Of a stretch of DNA of 64,000 nucleotides, positions 12,101 to 20,220 are shown one piece after another; within the stretch, counting starts at the first letter, position 1; each line of letters opens with the position of its first letter. The translations under genes were made by a program, and so were the position numbers. The notes below the pieces were generated by a model. That model was not told the DNA's origin. It did not search any database and worked only from the letters and a program-made list of their open reading frames with translations. Origin of the DNA: Pycnopodia helianthoides (lineage: Eukaryota; Echinodermata; Asteroidea; Forcipulatida; Asteriidae); NCBI GenBank assembly GCA_032158295.1, contig CM063253.1, positions 6,789,001-6,853,000 of the forward strand, in the 5' to 3' direction.

Positions 12101-13347
12101 CACGAGAAAATAGTGAAAAGAGACCTTATGTGTTTTCTGTTTTTCCAAACATCGTTTTTATCACACGTGATTAAAAACGATTGTTTTACTCATTTCTCAG
12201 AAACGATAGCATTTTAGGCGAAATATTTTAAGAACCCTTTCTACCATTACTTACTTTAAAACATGTAAGTTATGTGTGAATCTGTGAACATTTGTGTTTT
12301 TTCGATCTTACCAATAGTGTACAGGGCCTTTAATTTACAAAAATTATGTTCAAAATTATTTTCCCAGCCCCCCCCTCTACTTGTCTTAAAGAGAATTATT
12401 TCATGCTGTTTTGGTTTCATTCTTAATTTATTTCTGATTTGAATCTTTACAGGTATCGTCAAGTACATAGCAATAAGAAGAGAAGCTTTAAGTATACTGG
12501 AAAAACTTGTCACGAAACTAAAAGGTATTATTTGAATGTCTAAGTTTTATGTGTTGAGCACCTGTGTGTTTTAATGGATCAGACTTTTTATTGAGTGGAG
12601 TGAAAAATAATAGAAACAGTTATTGAAATGATCTGGTCCCCGTCGTATGAGGGGGGGGGGGAGGAAGGGTCCTCTACTGAGTAAGGAGAGCATTGGTGAC
12701 ACACGGTGACATCTCAATAATAATAATAATAATATAAAAACTAGTTCTTAAAGACACTGGACACCTTTGGTAATTGTCAAAGACCAGTCTTCTCACTTGG
12801 TGTATCTCAACATATGCACAAAATAACAAACCTGTGAAAATTTGAACTCAATTGGTCGTCGAAGTTGCGGATAATAATGGAAGAAAAAACACCCTTGTCA
12901 CACAAAGTTGTGTGCTTTCAAGCTTGATTTCGAGACCTCACGCGTGAGGTCTCAAAATCAATTCAAATAAATTACTTCTTTCTCAAAAGCTACATTACTT
13001 CAGAGGGAGCCGTTTTTCACAATGTTTTATACTATCAACAGCTCTCCATTGCTCGTTACCAAGTAAGTTTTTATGCTAACAATTATTTTGAGTAATTACC
13101 AATAGTGTCCAGTGCCTTTAAGGACCAAAAACCACGCCTGTTATTTATTTAAAACTTTTTTTTCACTCCTGCAGATATTGACCAATTCGCTTTACTGAAT
13201 GAAGAGATGCTAGAGAGTCTACATGACGCTCTGATCGGAATGTCCACAGACACCGATCTTAGTCTGAAAGATCGATCGAGACAACTCAGGAAACGTCTTG
13301 AGCAATACGCAATACGTCTTGAGCAAGAGGATGTCAGCATGTCTTAA
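80..13347 (+). CDS. ECPAS: Proteasome adaptor and scaffold ECM29 (ECPAS), C-terminal part, 15 exons, two frame breaks
   Basis: ECM29 is a HEAT-repeat adaptor that binds the 26S proteasome and is linked to its quality control, stability and tethering to membranes and motors. Coding exons seen: 80-139, 1088-1177, 2012-2078, 2554-2645, 3258-3324, 4135-4266, 5631-5693, 6089-6300, 6438-6481, 8029-8229, 9011-9137, 10370-10475, 11788-11883, 12453-12524, 13175-13347 (TAA). About 533 codons are visible, against roughly 1,850 in vertebrate ECM29, so the 5' two-thirds lies off the window. Landmarks that match the animal family in order are [54 protein letters not shown] and [10 protein letters not shown]. 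All introns are GT-AG and phases agree except inside exons 8029-8229 and 11788-11883, where one base is missing and one is extra. The gene is therefore either mis-assembled at two bases or damaged. Family assignment is confident; integrity is not. Confidence 0.93.
150..265. repeat. Direct repeat partner of 1268-1365 (ECM29 introns)
   Basis: Intronic block with AATCATCACTCAAATCAGCT and TGCAAAACATGAATGTGGGT. The same block, minus about 15 bases, recurs at 1268-1365 after the next exon. Confidence 0.8.
265..580. repeat. Two dispersed repeat fragments in the first intron
   Basis: 265-375 (AGGGTTTTTCTCCAGGCCCT and following) matches a family seen again at 7210-7545. 415-580 is the reverse complement of the 'NNGAAACCAAGGATGCCTCA' family at 49290-49480, 50258-50395 and 50505-50690. 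Confidence 0.7.
1088..1177 (+). CDS. ECPAS: ECM29 exon, 30 codons, phase 0
   Basis: It follows a long T tract and TTGCAG; the donor is GTAGGT at 1178. It encodes a HEAT segment ending [11 protein letters not shown] second AG nine bases downstream (1096) could serve as an in-frame alternative acceptor. The donor lies at the edge of a local direct duplication (1179-1260). Confidence 0.93.
1268..1365. repeat. Second copy of the 150-265 intronic block
   Basis: Near identical to 150-265. It is preceded by two direct copies of TAGGTCCAATGGGTGACCTT (1179-1255), the first of which overlaps the donor of exon 1088-1177. Confidence 0.8.
1371..1546. mobile_element. Family A foldback MITE, copy 1
   Basis: Begins GGGCCCAATTTCATAGAGCT and ends with its reverse complement, with TAAGCA-type inner repeats. 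The same element is at 5769-6028, 30786-30981, 33588-34285, 44421-44840, 47501-47693 and 51413-51606. Confidence 0.85.
2012..2078 (+). CDS. ECPAS: ECM29 exon, phase 0 to 1
   Basis: Acceptor TTTACAG, donor GTAAAT. It encodes [20 protein letters not shown] and two more residues, a HEAT helix pair that continues directly from GTK of the previous exon, as in family members. Confidence 0.94.
2554..2645 (+). CDS. ECPAS: ECM29 exon, phase 1 to 0
   Basis: Acceptor TTTTCAG, donor GTGAGG. It encodes [20 protein letters not shown] followed by [10 protein letters not shown], a typical HEAT-repeat helix pair with the conserved small-residue and Asp/Arg turn positions. Confidence 0.95.
3258..3324 (+). CDS. 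ECPAS: ECM29 exon, phase 0 to 1
   Basis: It follows a C-rich tract ending CCCCCAG; the donor is GTAAGA. It encodes [20 protein letters not shown] plus KD. The DSSxEK...L..WY pattern matches animal ECM29. Confidence 0.94.
3969..4096. mobile_element. Small TIR element (14-bp TIRs)
   Basis: CTACAATCCCGGCC at 3969-3982 and its exact complement at 4083-4096, with an inner inverted pair CCCCCGCTCAATGTTG near 4024 and 4068. It ends 38 bases upstream of an ECM29 exon. Confidence 0.65.
4135..4266 (+). CDS. ECPAS: ECM29 exon, phase 1 to 1
   Basis: Acceptor TATTTCAG, donor GTCAGA. Begins [20 protein letters not shown] and ends [14 protein letters not shown], matching the human segment with a Pro-Leu-x-Phe-Leu-x-Met-His block. 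A small TIR element (3969-4096) ends 38 bases upstream of the exon. Confidence 0.95.
4440..4860. repeat. Dispersed repeat also at 50793-51330
   Basis: Blocks including GGACTTGTCCGGTCATGAG-like sequence and CACTGGCCTCAGACCTGCGG recur in an IPO13 intron (50793-51330), with a fragment at 56510-56625. No coding capacity was seen. Confidence 0.6.
5057..5200. repeat. tRNA-like SINE fragment
   Basis: Contains a B-box-like GGTTTGAATCCCACC and the tail GATTGGGTTTTCAGTACCTT. It matches 32034-32290, which has GGTTCAAATCCC and the same tail. Confidence 0.6.
5200..5547. mobile_element. Degenerate family C MITE
   Basis: Similar in order to 57171-57560 (CATAAAAACTTACTTGGTAA at the left, GACAATTACC at the right) but diverged. 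The centre is a CTTCAGGCATGAAGCCT-type palindrome rather than the CACGCGTG centre. Confidence 0.6.
5631..5693 (+). CDS. ECPAS: ECM29 exon, phase 1 to 1
   Basis: Acceptor GATGCAG, donor GTAAGT. It encodes [20 protein letters not shown] plus P, an acidic linker ahead of the next HEAT block. The length and the Trp-x-Glu-Val-Trp pattern fit the family. Confidence 0.93.
5769..6028. mobile_element. Family A MITE, copy 2, with repeated right end
   Basis: The left end is diverged (AATTTCATAGAACTGCTTAA). Two successive right ends are present: CAATTGGGCCCTGG near 5961 and GAAGTTGGGCCCTGG near 6026. A local tandem duplication of the right arm is likely. Confidence 0.75.
6089..6300 (+). CDS. ECPAS: ECM29 exon, 71 codons, phase 1 to 0
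   Basis: It follows a poly-T tract and CATTTTAG; the donor is GTGAGT. It encodes [20 protein letters not shown], then a run ending [13 protein letters not shown]. The GLxGRTWxGK signature is strongly conserved in ECM29. Confidence 0.96.
6438..6481 (+). CDS. ECPAS: ECM29 short exon, phase 0 to 2
   Basis: Acceptor TTTCTAG, donor GTGAGA. It encodes [14 protein letters not shown] plus a split Arg codon completed by exon 8029. It continues from WNGK of the previous exon, as in vertebrate ECM29 (GKEELLKAI...). Confidence 0.92.
6630..7043. mobile_element. TIR element, family G copy 1
   Basis: The ends ATATAACACCCAAGCAGATC and, inverted, the matching GATCTACTTGGATGTTATAT form TIRs of about 45 bp. 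The interior repeats TTCACCGTGCATTT. A second copy is at 37011-37390. In both copies a palindromic block around GGAATGTTCCATTC follows (7046-7170; 37386-37560). Confidence 0.8.
7210..7545. repeat. Dispersed repeat, related to 265-375
   Basis: Contains GGAGGGTTTTTCTCAAGGCC, CTGTGCTCCACGGTCATACA and AGAACCCAGTTACACTTATC. No ORF and no recognisable TIR. Confidence 0.55.
8029..8229 (+). CDS. ECPAS: ECM29 exon with single-base frame break
   Basis: Acceptor TCACGCAG, donor GTAAAC. The first part, [20 protein letters not shown] onward to [12 protein letters not shown], is read in the entering frame. The last part, [20 protein letters not shown], is in the +1-shifted frame and leaves in the phase needed by exon 9011. 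With one base added near 8156-8162 the region aligns gaplessly with human ECM29 through the Asp-Arg-Phe block. Without it, the reading runs past the donor to a stop. This is a consensus indel or a real lesion. Confidence 0.9.
8522..8913. mobile_element. Family B TTAA MITE, copy 1
   Basis: Flanked by TTAA on both sides, with ends AAGGAACATTACAGAATTGG and the reverse complement. About 390 bp, no ORF. TTAA target duplication is the hallmark of piggyBac-type elements; the autonomous partner is not in the window. Confidence 0.85.
9011..9137 (+). CDS. ECPAS: ECM29 exon, acidic insert and conserved SLGKAWPR block, phase 0 to 1
   Basis: Acceptor TTTTCAG, donor GTGATC. It encodes [20 protein letters not shown], then [20 protein letters not shown]. 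The charged insert and the ESLGKAWPR motif match the family. The donor abuts a SINE that begins within a few bases. Confidence 0.95.
9138..9412 (-). mobile_element. SINE, Leu/Ser-tRNA type body (family E), copy 1
   Basis: Body AGCGCATTTCTCAACAGCGT to GAGCAGCAATTATAGTAAAGC-like end. It lacks the tRNA head seen in the copy at 11400-11741 and is joined to another SINE (9413-9640). Confidence 0.7.
9413..9640 (+). mobile_element. tRNA-derived SINE (GCTAGATAGCTCAG head)
   Basis: Contains an A-box TAGCTCAGTTG at 9551 and a B-box GGTTCAAATCCC at 9598, with a conserved body starting GGTGACCCCTCTCCTGCCGC. The tRNA-like part has a mutated anticodon arm, so it is not a functional tRNA. Other copies are 46032-46268, 47757-47990 (-), 51866-52042 and 57780-58137 (-). 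Confidence 0.75.
10370..10475 (+). CDS. ECPAS: ECM29 exon, phase 1 to 2
   Basis: Acceptor TATTGTAG, donor GTAAGC. It encodes [20 protein letters not shown], then [15 protein letters not shown] plus a split Arg. The YxQExC...L..STxKVQ.xxL pattern matches animal ECM29. Confidence 0.95.
11400..11741 (-). mobile_element. SINE family E, copy with complete tRNA-like head
   Basis: On the minus strand it starts at 11741 with GGCGTGTCACGGCCGAGCGG (A-box) and has B-box GGGTTCGAGTCCC near 11680, typical of Leu/Ser tRNA. The body then runs to 11400 with GCGCATTTTACAATAACGTA. Related copies: 37557-37862, 40790-41035, head only 49475-49650. Confidence 0.8.
11788..11883 (+). CDS. ECPAS: ECM29 exon with second frame break
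   Basis: Acceptor GTTACAG, donor GTAAGT. Read from the previous exon it gives RLMFLVP and then TGA at 11807-11809. Dropping one base there resumes [20 protein letters not shown], then LCKCL, which exits in the phase required by exon 12453. No alternative AG in the exon fixes both the entering and leaving phases. It is an indel error or a true frameshift. Confidence 0.85.
11985..12333. mobile_element. Family D TTAA MITE, copy 1
   Basis: TTAA flanks, left end AAGGTATTGTACACTTTTGG, right end CCAATAGTGTACAGGGCCTT. Located in an ECM29 intron. Related copies: 15234-15575 and 48364-48725. Confidence 0.82.
12453..12524 (+). CDS. ECPAS: ECM29 exon, phase 1 to 1
   Basis: Acceptor CTTTACAG, donor GTATTA. 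It encodes [20 protein letters not shown] plus TKLK. R.EALS.xExLxxKL matches the C-terminal HEAT helix in vertebrate ECM29. Confidence 0.93.
12748..13121. mobile_element. Family C TTAA MITE, copy 1 (inverted)
   Basis: TTAA flanks, ends AAGACACTGGACACCTTTGG and CCAATAGTGTCCAGTGCCTT, and the centre GAGACCTCACGCGTGAGGTC, a perfect palindrome. Other copies: 33031-33426, 38878-39265, 57171-57560. Confidence 0.85.
13175..13347 (+). CDS. ECPAS: ECM29 terminal coding exon
   Basis: Acceptor CTCCTGCAG; the stop TAA is at 13345-13347. It encodes [20 protein letters not shown] through [10 protein letters not shown] and ends QEDVSMS. Animal ECM29 also ends soon after a basic, coiled helix of this kind. 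A TTAA-flanked MITE (12748-13121) ends 53 bases before this exon. Confidence 0.93.
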
Positions 13348-14554
13348 AAAGCGCCGTTTTTCATGGCTTGCACGGGAAAAAAAACAATACACAGAAGTGC
13401 CGAGGGCGCCGTGGGCACCGTGGAGACATATTGCCACTCCCTTTCTACGTGGGGGGAACGCGATGATAAAGTGAAGCTGTTTATGGAAGACATTCGCGGA
13501 CGCCAGGTGGCAGCAGTCTTACCAAATCCATGGTTCTCGGTTCTTGGTTCTCGGTTCTTGGTTCACGGTTCTTGGTTCTCGGTTCTTGGTTCTCGGTTCT
13601 CGGTTCTCGGTTCTTGGTTCTCGGTTCTTGGTTCTTGGTTCTCGGTTCTCGGTTCTCGGTTCTCGTTCTCGGTTCTCAAACCTGGACACGTGCTCAGAAC
13701 TATGAAACAGCAAAAATTGACGCAGTATGTCTGCTGCCACCTTGCAGCTCAATGTCTTCCATTTTCAAACAAGACGTGTTTCAACTCATCGGAATCGCAT
13801 CAATCACTTGGGGTTTTGATGTTAATCCTTTCCTTACCCATAGGCAACTTTAGTGCACTGCTCTCACACCCCCTCTTTTTTGACCACTTCATGTCATCCG
13901 ACATGTGTACATGCCAAACTTTTCAAAACTGGCTTATGGTGGACGGAACAACTTTTTAAAAAATAATAACAAATTCACAATCAGTAGACCACCCAGACAA
14001 TCCATAGTGTATTGTGCACAGGCATTTACCTACCATGCTATGCTTCATTTCCCCTGTACAAAGATGGACGGAGGGTACTGGCATATATGCTCAAAATGTC
14101 CCTTTTCCGGGGTTATTGTGTTACACCTGGTGCCAGACCGTTATGGTTTTGTTATACAAATGAGGGTTATAAGAATGGACACGCTGCCACCATTGTTTAT
14201 CTTTGTATTTGGCTCAATGGGGGCAATGTTCGAATGGTCTGTGATTCCAGCATACCATGGCAGATTATTGGCCGTGGCTTACGGCCACGGTTTTGCGATT
14301 TGGAGAACATCAAATCCGGGTGCTAAGTATGAGAACCTTTGTTGTCTTTCCTTTGTCAAGTCAGGGTTTCATTATAACAATGTTATTCTCAAATAAAACT
14401 CAATACTCTAGAAGCTCCGAACAGTCCCGAAAATTTGTACCGCGCAAAGGCCATTTGTTATGAAGCTGTAGTTTTGTCCATGTTCACCCTCCATACCCAA
14501 GCTTACCACCATTGGAAAGAGAAAGATCAGATCTTTCCAATGTGGTAAAATAAA
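13348..14554 (+). other. Probable 3' UTR and poly(A) region of ECM29
   Basis: Sequence after the ECM29 stop. AATAAA occurs at 14392-14397 and 14549-14554. Between them, 14513-14542 can form a hairpin with an 11-bp stem (CATTGGAAAGA and its complement). A 163-codon ORF (13905-14396) lies here but resembles nothing I know and ends at the poly(A) signal. The extent of the UTR is inferred. Confidence 0.5.
13532..13678. repeat. Simple tandem repeat of GGTTCTC/GGTTCTT 7-mers
   Basis: About 20 copies of a 7-base unit GGTTCTY alternate C and T at the last position, with a few slips. It sits 185 bases after the ECM29 stop, so is probably transcribed as part of the 3' UTR. ORFs across it on both strands are products of the repeat. 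Confidence 0.93.
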
Positions 14555-14582
14555 ATAAGGTTACTGGTATGCAATTCTCTTT

Positions 14583-14920
14583 AAATGAAGATCCGAGATG
14601 CCAAACACCTATGGAGTGCCCTACTCTTGTGTACAAAACAGTGTTTGAGAATCCAGATTGCATTTAGGAAAGTAGGATTGAGAACATGGCTGTTTATTGA
14701 CTGATCTCTTCGATTTTTGTTTTCTATGTAAAGGAATTTAATAAGCGGGAAAATTTTAATAAGGAAAAAAAATAGTGTTGCTATAGTGCAGTCCTCATTA
14801 AATGAAGATCCGAAATGCCAAACACATACGGAGTGACCTACTTTTGTGTACAAAACAGTGTTTGAGAATCCAGATTGCATTTAGGAAAGTAGGATTGAGA
14901 ACATGGTTGACGATCTCTTC
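14583..14920. repeat. Direct repeat, two copies about 215 bp apart
   Basis: AAATGAAGATCCGAGATGCC onward to GGATTGAGAACATGG at 14583-14690 is repeated at 14799-14907 with few changes. The intervening part is a diverged copy of the sequence after the second copy, so this is a tandem duplication of about 215 bp. Confidence 0.8.
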
Positions 14921-15118
14921 AATTTTTATTTTCTATGTAAGGGAATTTAATAAGCAAGAAAATGTTCATAATTTAATTTTCGCTAAAATGAAATATTCAG
15001 GTTGATGATAGAGTTTTTAAAATTGGAATTTGAGCTGTTATGTAAGATAATCGATTTCAGGCTTGAGTTGTCAAACAATTCAGTCATCAGTGGTTTCGTA
15101 TGTCAAAACAATTCAGTT

Positions 15119-15928
15119 CAAGGTATTATACAGGATTGGTAGAGCTTGACAAAATAGTTGCAGACAGTGTCCATGTTTTGTGTGATCAACCATATACACG
15201 TACATGCAACAACAAACCTGTGAACATTTGGGCTTAAAGGCCCTGTACACTATTGGTAAGATCGAAAAACACAATGTTCACAGATTCACACATAACTTAC
15301 ATGATTTAAAGTAAGTAATGGTAGAAAGGGTTCCTTGAAATATTTCTGCCTAAAATGCTATCGTTTCTGAGAAACGAGTAAAACAATAGTAATTATCGCG
15401 CGCGATAATTTGAAAAAACAGAAAACACATAAGATCTCTTTTCACTATTTTCTCGTGACCTCGATGACCAATTGAGCTCAAACTTTCACAGGTTTGTTTG
15501 TTCATGCATATGTTTAATCACACAAAATGTGGACACTGGTTTTGAGCTGTTACCAAAAGTGTACAATACCTTTAAAGGCAAAGTTTACCTTTGGTTTTTG
15601 GGACCGTTTTTATTGTTTTAATCCTACATAAATATAGATATATACAATAACACTAACCTGTGAAAATTTCATTTCAAAAGGTGGTCGCGTTTTTGAAATG
15701 TCGCCAAAATCCGCAGTGATTATGTCCAGGCATAAAGAATAATCCCAAATAAGAATACACAGATTCAAATTTTAGGGGATAAAAACTGACATCCATATCC
15801 ACATTATTTTGAATTGAAATATTTCTCAAAATGCTTTATACTATCGAAAAATGCTGTACTTCTAACCAAGTAAATTTTGTTTGCCATTATTTGTTAGAAT
15901 GATTACCAATCGTGTACCTTCCCTTTAA
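15119..15928. mobile_element. Cluster of abutting TTAA MITEs
   Basis: 15119-15233 is the left part of a family D-like copy (GGTATTATACAGGATTGGTA), cut by a complete family D copy at 15234-15575 whose centre is TTATCGCGCGCGATAA. A further family (15572-15928, AAGGCAAAGTTTACCTTTGG to CGTGTACCTTCCCTT) shares its left TTAA with the D copy. All three ends follow the same TTAAAGG...TTGG plan. Confidence 0.8.
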
Positions 15929-18049
15929 TCTGTCGTGTGAGTCAGGAGAACTTAATGATACACCATGCACAATTTTCAGTATTCAGATCAAGTTTTCTCA
16001 AATATGACTTCATTTCAGAGGGAAATATTTTACAGAAAAAAAATGTGTGAACTTAGTATGGACTTCGTAATCAGTAATCTTTCAGATTAATGTCAAACAA
16101 TTTGATCTTTTAATCAATCCTATGTGTTAGCTTTTTGGAGAGGGTGAACTCCCTGTCATATCTTGAAAGTGCAATAATTGCAAAATCATTTTTGTTTTCA
16201 TTAAGTTTCATTAAAAAATTATTTTAAAAGTAGAGAATTAAGGTAGGGCGATGTATTACGTGAATGTTTATGTGTGATTAAGATGACCTTTGACACATTG
16301 TAAATGTTGAGGGGTGAAAGGTCAAGTTATTTCTAGGCAGGGTCACTTTTTTGTTTACCTAGGGCATGAACTTTGACATGCCCTTTTACCATGCCCGATT
16401 GTGGCAGATGGTGCCCCCCCCCCCCGAAAAATAATAATACAAATATGTTCCATACTTTAACACACTGTTTTCCTCTTGTACATAGTACCCATCTAAAATC
16501 CTCAAAAGAATTCATGTGGTTACCAGACATAATGAAGACACAATAGGGGGGGGGGGGGTACACCATGCCACAAATCGAGCATCAAATGCAATCCCTGGCA
16601 GGCATATCTGGTTGCTATGGGAAGTTTTATATTAAAGAACATTACAGAATTGGTTTTTGCTAACAAAACAGTTGCTGGCAGTGTAAGCACTTTATGTAAT
16701 CCACCATATACATAAACTGACAAACCTGTAGAAGTTTGAGATCATCGGCCATCTGGGTCACGAGAAAAATAGTGAAAAACCGATTACACGTTTGCGTGAA
16801 ATCATACAGATTCAACAAATGAATAAAACGCTCACTGAGCGATAAACTCCAATCGGAAAATTTGTTTATTCATTTCTCATCAAATATGGCATTTCAGACA
16901 GAAATATTTCAAGGGATGTTTTCTACTATCATATCATCATTAGACCGTGTAAGTTTTGTGTAAATCTGTGATCAAAAAGTATATTTTACAAGTTTTTTCT
17001 TACCAATTCTGTAATGTTCCTTTAAACATAAATTCAAGTTGATAAAACCATACACTGCCGTCTCTTAAAAATGTGAGCTTTTCTTCCGGCGTGCTTTTTT
17101 ACATTTTTGTCCCTGAAGAAAGTTTAGTCTCTGTGGCGCTATTGTAAACATTATGATGTCATGTACACCGTCATTTCTTTTCTATATGATGGTAAAGGGT
17201 CCGTACTATTGGAGTAGATGTACATCAATCACAGACATCTGCACCAGGACAGTGTGGTAACAAATATTTTTAAATGTATTTAAAACAAATAATAACTTCA
17301 AAACAAATGTTTTGTTTGCAATGTGTGATAGTTTGTAAAGTCAATTGCTCAGGATATATTTTCGACCTCTTTCCAGTATATTTTTGTTGGAACTTTTTAA
17401 TTTTCGTTTCCCTTTACGATTATTTTTTTAATTTGGTCCGCCGTATTTTTGTTTAAGGATTGGTCAAGCGTGCCAAACACACACAACTTGTTTTGGGTCT
17501 TGTGGTTATCCACCACACGCCCTCTGAAGGTCGTTCTACAAAACACAGATTTACTCAATTTAAACACCCGACATAAGTGCATGATTTTTCTGGAAGTTTG
17601 CGGATGAAATCGGTTTATCTGCTTTGTACACACTGGGTCTACGCGGTAAACATCGAGTCCCATTCGCTCTTTCACTGAGCAGCCGAGCTCAGCAAACAAT
17701 GCACACAACAGCCGCAGGCCTAGGTAAATAACTGCATACAACAGTCGAAGGCTCCACGCTCAAGACTCCCTCCCCTTTCACATGGAGACTCCATGATTTA
17801 AAGTAAGAGCTGAGACAAATACGAGTTTGCTTCTCACCAAGCAAATATCATGCAAGTAAGAACAAACACAGCGAAAAACACGGAGAACTCTTAAGACGGT
17901 GCTACACCATAATTTATTGTAGGGGCCTTTTAGACTGGAGACGGGTTATTTCGTACTTGCTGTTCAAGTATTTTGTTTCTTTGTTCATTATTGTGCTGTA
18001 ACATTTATTGGTAATTACTGACTAAACGAACGGAAGTAAACTTTGTGAA
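15929..18049. other. Intergenic, no gene seen
   Basis: Apart from the MITE at 16632-17025 and C and G homopolymers at 16416 and 16547, the sequence is AT-rich. A 114-codon minus-strand ORF (17397-17741) resembles no family I know and has no clear splice or promoter context. Confidence 0.5.
16632..17025. mobile_element. Family B TTAA MITE, copy 2
   Basis: TTAA on both sides. Inverted relative to copy 1. Inner sequence includes CGCTCACTGAGCGATAAACT. Confidence 0.85.
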
Positions 18050-18520
18050 ACCGTGCAAGACTCGCGCGTGTTCGAACATTTTTTTTGGGGGGGACCACTT
18101 TTGTCCCACGCACATTGCTTTTAAGGGTGTGTACAACATTGGTAAGACTAAAAATATAAATGTTCACAGATTTGCACATAACCTACATGGTATGAAAACT
18201 TCCCTTAAATAGTTTTGCGTGAAATGCTATAGTTTTTGAGAAATTAGTAAAACCATTCATTTTTATCACGGTGATAAAATCCGATGTTGAAAACAGTTGA
18301 AAACATATAAAGGGGTCTTTCACTGTTTTCTTGTGACTCTGATGACCGATTGAGCTTAACTTTTCACAGGCTTGTTATTTCATGGATATGTTGTGTTGCA
18401 CAAAGTGTGGAGACTGGTATTTGACAATTACGAGTGTTGTACACATGCTTTAACGCGCAAAGGACACAAACTCGCGCTCTTTAACGGGCCCCAGTGTTCG
18501 AATACGCGCGAGACTTTTAC
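18050..18520. mobile_element. Family F element split by a nested TTAA MITE (18121-18453)
   Basis: The outer element begins GTGCAAGACTCGCGCGTGTT and ends GAATACGCGCGAGACTT, an inverted pair. It is interrupted at CATTGCTT|TTAA by a 330-bp element with ends GGGTGTGTACAACATTGG and the approximate complement AGTGTTGTACACATGC. The uninterrupted site CATTGCTTTAACGCG exists at 58015-58030. Confidence 0.78.
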
Positions 18521-19790
18521 TCTCGAGGAACATTCAACTTTGACCGAAGATTGATTCAGTTATGTTATAAATTTTCGTAAAGTGTCACTTTTGTTTTACA
18601 GAAAATTAATCTGATTTTACGTTGGGTGCATTTCATGAAATTTTGATGGTGGTAAAAAGAGCTTGTATTATTAATACAAAAATTTACCCGTTTCTTTTGG
18701 TGTGGTCATTTTTTAGGAGTGATGCTACGTTGCAAGATTAAGAGGAACTGTGGTTTTAGGAATAAAATAATAAAATAATATAAATACGTTGAGGGCGCTA
18801 CAGCTAGATATCTTCAGGTGTTTGTGACATTTTGGCAAAAATCAGCCCGTTCCACTTTCATGTATTCGGATTAAAGCGATTTTGCCTCGCGGTTGAAATC
18901 GTCATTGAGGCATGCGAATTTAAAAGGCTTTATATTGAGTTAAACTTATAATGCGTTCCCTAAAGCCATGCGAAATTAGCAACTAACTTAGTACTATACA
19001 GTAGCGTTGGAACAACTACAGATTTCTGCGGAAACTTTTGCGAATTTGAATGCTGTTTGAGTGAATTGTTAAATTGAAAGATTATCTTTCTTTAATCGCA
19101 TGACGCAAAAGAACAATAGCTTGCACATTTAATGAAACTGAATGACTGGTTTGAGGAGTTTCAGGTTCGCGCCAAATATGACAACGCCACGTTTTAATTG
19201 ACCGCTTGTTTGCCGAAAATGACTGGGTATAGCGAATGTCTTAGGTACAGTATTGTGGAATGCGGATGGATGATGTGTTGTGGATGGGGAGAGCTGAGTG
19301 TTGTTCAAGAAACAGTTGATAAACTTATTGTCAACTGTCAAGATGTTCAGGTGAAGATCTTGATCTACATCATAAAGTCTTTGAAATACTAGAATCGATT
19401 GTCTGTCTTTAAGAAACTGCTGAAATAATCTTCAAGTGCTAGTAACAAAATTCTCGATTTCTTTTTTGGATTTGGCAAACTCGCACGTATACGACTTACC
19501 CAACGCGTGCCGATTTGAAAACACGCGTAAGTTTACAATGGCAAATGTCTGCACAGTTCGGAAACACCATAATCATAGTATGTAGGGGCCTACCGTTTGT
19601 AAACTGGTATCCTACTCCACCACTGCTTGTAATAAAAAAAAATTGATCCAAAAAGCAAGTTTGTAAAGGCCTGCTAATATTTATCATTTTGACAACCGGT
19701 AGTTTTATAAAATTCTTGGACAAAAGGGAAACTATCGTCTATCTGCTAAAACATATGATTCGAACTTTCTCTAGCTACCGGGCCAGGCAA

Positions 19791-20055
19791 TAGACCGATC
19801 CATTAGGCCCCACCCCTTTAGCATATTGACCAATCACAGCATTGGCTGCCTCACCACTGCACACGTGTGCAGCACATGTGCGTCTCTCCAATGCCACACT
19901 CGCGACATGAACGTGCGCGCTTTAAGTACGCGCGCACGCATGTTTACTTTTCTAATGGGATTTTAGCGTGTCGGACTTTGTCGGACTTTCGGTGGCGTAT
20001 AGCCAAGGTTGTGATTGGTCAACACGTAAGGGGCGGAGCTTAATGGATCGGTCTA
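19791..20055. mobile_element. 265-bp TIR element (about 55-bp TIRs)
   Basis: The ends TAGACCGATCCATTAGGCCC and complementary GGGCGGAGCTTAATGGATCG are followed inward by GACCAATCACA and its complement. A TA dinucleotide at each edge is compatible with a Tc1/mariner-type target. Confidence 0.75.
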
Positions 20056-20220
20056 TATCGGTGGTCTAGTTGGTAACTTAAACATATCTACTCTAGAATG
20101 GCAAAGGTTGTGGGTTCGAATCCACCCAAGTAACATGCCTGAAAAGTACTGAGTATACAGTGCGTTACATACATCGGTGTAAGGGTAAAAACCCCAAAGA
20201 ATAATTCTTTATCCCCGTTC
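20056..20220 (+). mobile_element. tRNA-derived SINE, third type
   Basis: GGTGGTCTAGTTGGTAACTT (A-box-like), then GGTTCGAATCC at 20113 and the tail AAAGTACTGAGTATACAGTG. The same element is at 46640-46800. Confidence 0.68.

Noticed and set aside
13363..13959. 198-codon ORF on the + strand
   Set aside because: Kept open by the GGTTCTC/T simple repeat (7-mer repeats read as VLGSWFS); the rest is unlike any protein I know.
13905..14396. 163-codon ORF after the ECM29 stop
   Set aside because: No recognisable domain, low-complexity-free but family-less, ends at a poly(A) signal inside the probable 3' UTR. Treated as chance.
17397..17741. 114-codon minus-strand ORF
   Set aside because: No domain, no similarity recognised, no splice or promoter support.
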